46,404 bases of DNA from JACVRX01 sp035697245. GTDB lineage: Bacteria > Actinomycetota > Actinomycetes > Jiangellales > Jiangellaceae. The notes beneath the pieces were generated by a model, which worked only from the letters and a program-made list of their open reading frames with translations, was not told the origin of the DNA and searched no databases. The translations under genes were made by a program, and so were the position numbers. Shown in pieces: positions 42,126 to 46,404 of this stretch; the stretch's first letter is position 1; each line of letters opens with the position of its first letter. The stretch lies in NCBI GenBank assembly GCA_035697245.1, contig DASSDH010000109.1:1-46404 (forward strand). Reading direction: 5' to 3'.

Positions 42126-43300
42126 TCAACGACGAGGAGATGGCTCTCGCAGGTGCGGCCGACACGCAACCGGCCACGCCGGGTGACCGGCTGCGGTCGG
42201 CACTCCGGGGCATCAACCAGACCGACCGCGACGCGGTGCTGGCCTGGCTGGCCAGCCGGGCGTCTATCTGGGTGGTCGCCGGAGCCGTCGGCTGGCTGTT
42301 CGCCGCCAATGGACTCGTCGTTCCCCTACTCGACCGGTGGCAGCAGTGGGACTTCCATCACTTTTGGGGAATCGCCCTCTACGGGTACGGCGGCGAACCG
42401 ACGGGCGTCCCGAACGAGGCGTTCTTTCCCGGCTTGCCGGCGTTACTGGCCCTCGGGGCCGAGCTCGGCATCCGGCACGTGGTCGTCGGACTGCTGGTGT
42501 CGTTTGTCGCGGGCGTTGTGGCCGCCGTGGCCTTGGCCCGGCTCGGCGACCTGGACGGAGGTGTGGGGACCGGTCGCGTCGCGGTGATCATGTGGGTCTT
42601 CGCCCCGGCGGCCATTTTCCTGGCCGCGCCGTACACCGAGTCGTTGTTCCTCGGCCTCGCCTTCCCGGCTTGGCTGTCGGCGCGACGCGGCAGGTGGATA
42701 TACGCGGGCCTGCTGGCGGCGGCGGCGTGCACGGTCCGGGTCAGCGGCGCCTTTCTGGCCATCGCCCTCGTCGTGCAGTGGCTTACTTCGTCAGGCAAGC
42801 GCTGGTCCGACCTGCCCTGGCTTGCGGTCCCGGCGCTGCCGCTGGCCGGCTGGATGATCTATCTGCGCTCCACAACAGGTGACTGGCTGGCCTGGCTACA
42901 CGCCCAGGCGGAGGAGTGGCACCGCCAATTCACCCCGCCATGGGACACCTTCGCCAACACCTGGGACGCGAGTTTCGGCGGAACGCAGACCCCAGGATTC
43001 GCCTGGATGTTCCGCGCCGAGATCGTCGCCATGGTCATCGGCGTGGCGCTCACCGTCGCACTGCTCGTGTGGCGGCGTTGGGGCGAAGCAACCTGGATCG
43101 GGATACAGGTCGTCGCGTTTGGCACATCGTTCTGGTACTTCTCCGTCCCGCGGGCGACGCTGCTCTGGTGGCCGTTGTGGATCATCCTCGCCGGCGTCGC
43201 GGTTCGGCGGCGTTGGGTGCTGTGGGTCTACCTCACCCTCAGCGTGCCGCTCATGTCGGTGTGGGCGGCTGCGTTCCTTACTGGTCGCTGGGCAGGCTGA
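42122..43300 (+). CDS. PIG-V-like membrane mannosyltransferase
   Basis: A 392-residue multi-pass protein. The motif WQQWDFHHFWGIALYGYGGEPTGVPNEAFFPGLPALLAL resembles the catalytic loop of the PIG-V/Mannosyl_trans2 family, which transfers mannose from a dolichol-type phosphate donor onto phosphatidylinositol glycans. About ten membrane segments are visible. ATG overlaps the preceding GT gene by 4 bases (ATGA), so the two act in one transcript and probably one pathway. Its last 23 bases overlap the end of the convergent amine oxidase gene. Confidence 0.8.
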   Translation: MINDEEMALAGAADTQPATPGDRLRSALRGINQTDRDAVLAWLASRASIWVVAGAVGWLFAANGLVVPLLDRWQQWDFHHFWGIALYGYGGEPTGVPNEAFFPGLPALLALGAELGIRHVVVGLLVSFVAGVVAAVALARLGDLDGGVGTGRVAVIMWVFAPAAIFLAAPYTESLFLGLAFPAWLSARRGRWIYAGLLAAAACTVRVSGAFLAIALVVQWLTSSGKRWSDLPWLAVPALPLAGWMIYLRSTTGDWLAWLHAQAEEWHRQFTPPWDTFANTWDASFGGTQTPGFAWMFRAEIVAMVIGVALTVALLVWRRWGEATWIGIQVVAFGTSFWYFSVPRATLLWWPLWIILAGVAVRRRWVLWVYLTLSVPLMSVWAAAFLTGRWAG

Positions 43301-45281
43301 GAGCCGATTCAGGTGGTTCGGTCGACCGACTTTCTGGAGCGCAGTGATGGCCCAGATGGGCTGGGACATCAAGGGTGGGGTTGCGGTCGAAAAAGCCCAC
43401 TGGCCGGAGGGTGAAGCCGCAGTACTCGACCGGCATAACTGGCCAATCTTCCGGACGCGGGAAGTGCACGGTTCCAAAGGAGTGCCAGACGACGATGTCT
43501 TCCCCGTCGATCGGCCGGTTCTTGGCCACGAACTCCGGCAGGCCGGCGCCACCGGGATGTTGGTTGATCAGTTCGCCGGCGGGAAAGCGTTCGGCCGGGT
43601 CGTACCGAGTGACCCACAGGTGCTTGGTCGCGAAGGCCGCCCGCCGGGCTGTTGACGAGTTGGGATCTGCCAGCAGAATCGGCCGCCCCTCGGGCCGGAG
43701 CTCGTAGGCAACGCGTTGATCAAGACGGTTGGTGCTGTCCGGGTTGGAGATCCGCCAAGTCCGCGCGACGCTTGAATTCGCGGTTCGCGCTGCGTCGGAC
43801 TCGGTAGCCAGCCGGGTGGCGCTGCGGGTGAACGCGTTGCCGTGTGGATTGTCGTCGCCTATCGGAATAGGCACGGCATCCAGCTCGTCGACGGCGTTGG
43901 GCATGCCGTCGATCATCATGTCGAGCCGTACGCAGAAAAGATGCTGGTGGTATGGCGCACCGAGGCCAGGAGCGACCTCTGTGGCGTACGGGCTCCCGTG
44001 CCGGTAGGCAGAGGTGAAGACAGTACCGGTCGGCTTTACCTCGAACTGGATGGTGCCGTCGAGGTAGAGGTACCAGTAGAAGCCGTAGTCATAGTTGCCG
44101 ACGGTGACGAAGAACGAGATGACCAGCCGACGTTGCCTTCTGGTTTCGGCCGACTCGGTAAAGATATCGGTGTGTTTCCACAGCACGCCAAAGTCCTCTT
44201 CGTGCAGGCAGATCGCATTGGGAATGTCCCGGGGATTCCCGTCTCCGGCGGCGAGAACGGCATCGAAGTAGTGGATCTCGCCCAGGCAGTCGCAGCCGTG
44301 CTGCAGTGAGTTGACCTGCTGGCCGAGGAGGTACTCCCCCACGTCGAAATAGCTTTGCCAGAACCGGACCGGGCTGGGGTCCGCGTATGGCACGACCATT
44401 TCCGCGAGCGAGGCCCGATAGATCACCGGCCGGACGCGGTCACCGTCGCGGAACGAGATCTGATGGAGAACGAGCCCTTCCCGGGGGTCGAAACCGACGC
44501 GGAAGGTCCAGTTCTGCCACGTCACGACATCGTCGTCGACTGAGAAGCTGGCCCCCTCCGGCTGGGTGATCTCGATGGGCTTCAAGCTGGTGCGTGGCGG
44601 GCCGGTATAGGCAACGTCGTCGACGTTGCCCTCTTCTTCGGGAACCGGCAGATACTCGTCGTCGATCAGGTCGATGACTCGCCGCGCGACAAGGTCGACG
44701 TAGGCGACGATCCCGTCGATCGGATGAGCCCAGCAGTGGTCGTCGGGTCGGTGTTGAAGGAACGACAAGACGTGTAGCACCCGGCGCCCGTGCTCGGTGG
44801 AGAGACCGAAATTGCCCGCGGACAGCGGGCAGCACCGCACCAGATCCAGGTCGGTGATTCCGCGTCGGGCCAGGGCGTTTCGCCATCCGTCGTCGGCCTT
44901 GACGATCTCGTCGACCGTTTCGAGTTCCTCGAGTAGTACGGCTGGCTGCCCGTCGACGGCCGGGTCCACCTGCATCGTCGAGTCGATGTCCCCTCTGGTG
45001 ATCGACGCCACGACGATCTGGGCGGCACCAGTGGCGGTGTCGAGAAGCACCGCACGCACCCGCCGGTCGACGGGTTCTCCGGGCGAGAAATCCAATACGG
45101 TGCGCTTGTCGGGCTCCTCGAGGCCGAGGAAGGCGAACCTCGTGGTCTTGCCGACCAGGCTATGCCGCTCGAAGAGCGCGCGCGCGGCCCGTATCTCCTC
45201 AGCCGACAACCGTTGTAGCGGGTGAGTGCCCGCCGGCGCCGAACCTACCCGGCCGGACTGACTCGCCTGAGCAATCGTCAT
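43278..45281 (-). CDS. Copper-containing primary amine oxidase (TPQ)
   Basis: A 667-residue enzyme that oxidises primary amines to aldehydes with release of ammonia and hydrogen peroxide. The topaquinone precursor is Tyr397 in TVGNYD; the catalytic base is Asp313 in YFDVGEYLLG. Copper ligands are His445 and His447 (HQH) and a third His near 605 in GTVHFPRPEDWPVMP. The spacings match the Arthrobacter globiformis enzyme (base to TPQ 84 residues in both). The Tyr-TPQ is self-processed with copper. The ATG at 45281 has GGAGGT. There is no signal peptide, so it is cytoplasmic. It converges on the mannosyltransferase gene. Confidence 0.96.
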   Translation of the reverse strand: MTIAQASQSGRVGSAPAGTHPLQRLSAEEIRAARALFERHSLVGKTTRFAFLGLEEPDKRTVLDFSPGEPVDRRVRAVLLDTATGAAQIVVASITRGDIDSTMQVDPAVDGQPAVLLEELETVDEIVKADDGWRNALARRGITDLDLVRCCPLSAGNFGLSTEHGRRVLHVLSFLQHRPDDHCWAHPIDGIVAYVDLVARRVIDLIDDEYLPVPEEEGNVDDVAYTGPPRTSLKPIEITQPEGASFSVDDDVVTWQNWTFRVGFDPREGLVLHQISFRDGDRVRPVIYRASLAEMVVPYADPSPVRFWQSYFDVGEYLLGQQVNSLQHGCDCLGEIHYFDAVLAAGDGNPRDIPNAICLHEEDFGVLWKHTDIFTESAETRRQRRLVISFFVTVGNYDYGFYWYLYLDGTIQFEVKPTGTVFTSAYRHGSPYATEVAPGLGAPYHQHLFCVRLDMMIDGMPNAVDELDAVPIPIGDDNPHGNAFTRSATRLATESDAARTANSSVARTWRISNPDSTNRLDQRVAYELRPEGRPILLADPNSSTARRAAFATKHLWVTRYDPAERFPAGELINQHPGGAGLPEFVAKNRPIDGEDIVVWHSFGTVHFPRPEDWPVMPVEYCGFTLRPVGFFDRNPTLDVPAHLGHHCAPESRSTEPPESALSLPSDQ

Positions 45282-45618
45282 CTTGCCACCTCCCTCATCG
45301 GACAGTACCTCGACGCTGCCCAGCACTTGCAGCGTCAAACTGGGGGCCGGTTCCGACAGTTGTCCAGTAATCCCGGCGAGAAAGGCTTGTCTTGGACCGT
45401 GCGCATCGACACACTACGGGCGTGGTTCTGACCGGGACACAGGGAGAACGTCTGGCAGTCAAGACACCTTCCTGCCATCAAACCCAGCAGCACACTCCGC
45501 TAGTGTCATTGCCGCGGGCTCGACGATCTCCCACCCTGCGTCCGGTCTCGTGGCCGACGCTGCTTCGTTAGCCCGGATTCCTCATTGCTCGGCAGACGAG
45601 GATTGGAGGTGTCGTCGG
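45282..45618. other. Divergent region between amine oxidase and GPP34 genes
   Basis: A 337-base gap that must hold promoters for both directions. I see a perfect inverted repeat (45312-45336) close to the oxidase, a second inverted repeat TGGCAG...CTGCCA near 45452-45476, and TTGACT on the minus strand (about 45457-45462) as a possible -35 for the oxidase with no clear -10. No open frame of note. Confidence 0.4.
45312..45336. promoter_or_regulatory. Inverted repeat upstream of the amine oxidase
   Basis: GACGCTG and CAGCGTC are perfect 7-bp arms separated by 11 bases, centred about 43 bases before the oxidase start. It could be an operator for a dimeric regulator, or a hairpin in the leader RNA. 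Confidence 0.45.
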
Positions 45619-46248
45619 GTGCCACTGGCGGATGAGTTCTTCTTCATCGCTCATGACGTTCAAACGGGCAAGCTACGGCTGAATGCCCGAAGCGCCGGTC
45701 TCGGTCTCGCCGGTGGGCTGCTGGGTGAACTGGTGCTGCACGGCAACATCGACGTGGCGAACGGGACGCTGACCGTCGTCGATGGCCAAGCTGTGCCGGA
45801 GGACGATCTCGGGTACCGCATCCTGCGCCAACTTGGCGCGGATCGGCAGAACCGTTCGCTGCGAACATGGCTGTTGTTCTTCAGCCAGGGAGCCCTCGAG
45901 CGTGTCGGCGTCCGGCTCAGCCGAGCCGGTCACGTGGAGCCCAGCAAGACGCGACGACCGTGGGGGACCGTCGTCCGGTATATGCCGACCGACGTGAACA
46001 TGGCGGTGTGGCCAGCCGACCGGCTCAATGTGCTCGTCGGCCGCGGCGACCCGCTGGATTTTCCCGACGCCATGCTCGCCGGACTGGTCGCTGTCACCGG
46101 CCTGACCAAGCAAGTGTGGTGGGACGGCGACGCTGTGACGCTGCGCAACATCGCGGCCGCGGTGGCGTCGTTGCCGATTTCGCTGCGCGAGATCCTGAGC
46201 CATACCGAAGCAGCTGTGGGTGATGCCACCCTCAGCCCCCATTCGTAA
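45619..46248 (+). CDS. GPP34 (GOLPH3/VPS74-like) protein
   Basis: A 209-residue protein of the GPP34 family. The start PLADEFFFIAHDVQTGKLRLNARSAGLGLAGGLLGELVLHGNIDV matches the family N-terminus; later segments include RLNVLVGRGDPLDFPDAMLAGLVAVTGL. In eukaryotes GOLPH3/Vps74 binds phosphatidylinositol 4-phosphate and retains glycosyltransferases in the Golgi; bacterial members, frequent in Streptomyces and relatives, have no proven role. GTG 45619 was chosen for the GGAGGT at 45605-45610. It is followed after 22 bases by a permease gene. Confidence 0.88.
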   Translation: MPLADEFFFIAHDVQTGKLRLNARSAGLGLAGGLLGELVLHGNIDVANGTLTVVDGQAVPEDDLGYRILRQLGADRQNRSLRTWLLFFSQGALERVGVRLSRAGHVEPSKTRRPWGTVVRYMPTDVNMAVWPADRLNVLVGRGDPLDFPDAMLAGLVAVTGLTKQVWWDGDAVTLRNIAAAVASLPISLREILSHTEAAVGDATLSPHS

Positions 46249-46253
46249 CCACA

Positions 46254-46269
46254 AGGACTAAGGAGTCCT
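46254..46269 (+). promoter_or_regulatory. Hairpin covering the permease ribosome binding site
   Basis: AGGACT and AGTCCT are perfect 6-bp arms around the loop AAGG. The Shine-Dalgarno sequence AAGGAG spans the loop and the 3' arm, only a few bases before the permease ATG (46271). The GPP34 stop is 5 bases upstream, so ribosomes finishing GPP34 could melt the hairpin. Confidence 0.5.
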
Positions 46270-46270
46270 C

Positions 46271-46404
46271 ATGTCCCATGCGAGCCGGTTGGGCGCCGAC
46301 AGTGTGTCGAGGACACTGGCCCACAACAGACTCGGCGTCCCCGCCGTCGTCTTCTTCGTGATCAGCGCGGCCACGCCACTGACCGTCGTCGCTGGTGTCA
46401 TCAC
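46271..46404 (+). CDS. APC-type amino acid or amine permease (partial, 5' end)
   Basis: Only the first 44 residues lie in the window and the gene runs off the right edge. They read MSHASRLGADSVSR, then TLAHNRLGVPAVVFFVISAATPLTVVAG, the N-terminal pattern of actinobacterial APC permeases with the first membrane segment and the SAxxPLTVVAG motif. It follows GPP34 after 22 bases. Adjacency to the amine oxidase suggests amine uptake, which is inference. Confidence 0.8.
   Translation, partial: MSHASRLGADSVSRTLAHNRLGVPAVVFFVISAATPLTVVAGVI

Overview
This window is the replication-origin region of a high-GC actinobacterium. The gene order gyrA-gyrB-dciA-recF-gnd-dnaN-dnaA / rpmH-rnpA-yidD-yidC-jag-rsmG-parA-parB, then cwlM-trxA-trxB-antisigma-sigM-pseudokinase-murJ-DUF6049-nudix / pcnA, then ino1-padR / ponA-mannosyltransferases, is the Streptomyces/Frankia-like arrangement. 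Many GTG starts, 4-base NTGA gene overlaps, a conservon, inositol-phosphate synthase and GPP34 proteins all fit a filamentous or related actinomycete. Genus cannot be decided from the sequence alone. I recall the synteny from established knowledge; no database was searched.

Layout. 1-545 holds no convincing gene. A tRNA-Ile(GAU), a DUF3566 membrane protein, gyrA, gyrB, dciA, recF, gnd, dnaN and dnaA run leftward (minus strand) to 12.5 kb. The dnaN-dnaA gap (10764-11106) is the likely oriC, with one perfect and several near-perfect DnaA boxes and a short AT-rich patch. Further DnaA-box-like sequences lie upstream of dnaA and in the gyrB promoter region. From 13.0 kb rpmH-rnpA-yidD-yidC-jag-rsmG-parA-parB run rightward. 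Two parS sites are present, one at the rsmG start and one inside parB. The block trxB-trxA-cwlM-GNAT (minus) is headed by a SigR/SigH-type promoter. The block nudix-DUF6049-murJ-pseudokinase-sigM-antisigma (minus) is joined by five successive GTGA overlaps. pcnA diverges from nudix across 38 bp that may hold two leaderless promoters.

From 30.5 to 36.0 kb lie an MFS transporter and a four-gene conservon: sensor kinase, roadblock protein, DUF742 protein and small GTPase. ino1 and a PadR regulator follow, with a clear operator palindrome, then a divergent class A penicillin-binding protein with PASTA repeats and two multi-pass mannosyltransferase-like proteins. The right end (43.3-46.4 kb) looks accessory: a copper amine oxidase, a GOLPH3-like GPP34 protein and the start of an APC-type permease.

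How the genes work together. Replication and supercoiling (dnaA, dnaN, recF, dciA, gyrAB) and segregation (parABS) sit beside ribosome and membrane-insertase genes. The rest is dominated by cell-envelope construction (murJ and its pseudokinase partner, cwlM, ponA, mannosyltransferases, inositol lipids) and redox or envelope stress control (sigM, thioredoxin system). No insertion sequence, CRISPR array or phage gene was seen. The most speculative but interesting idea is a link between the GPP34 protein and the inositol/mannosyl-transfer genes 2-9 kb away.
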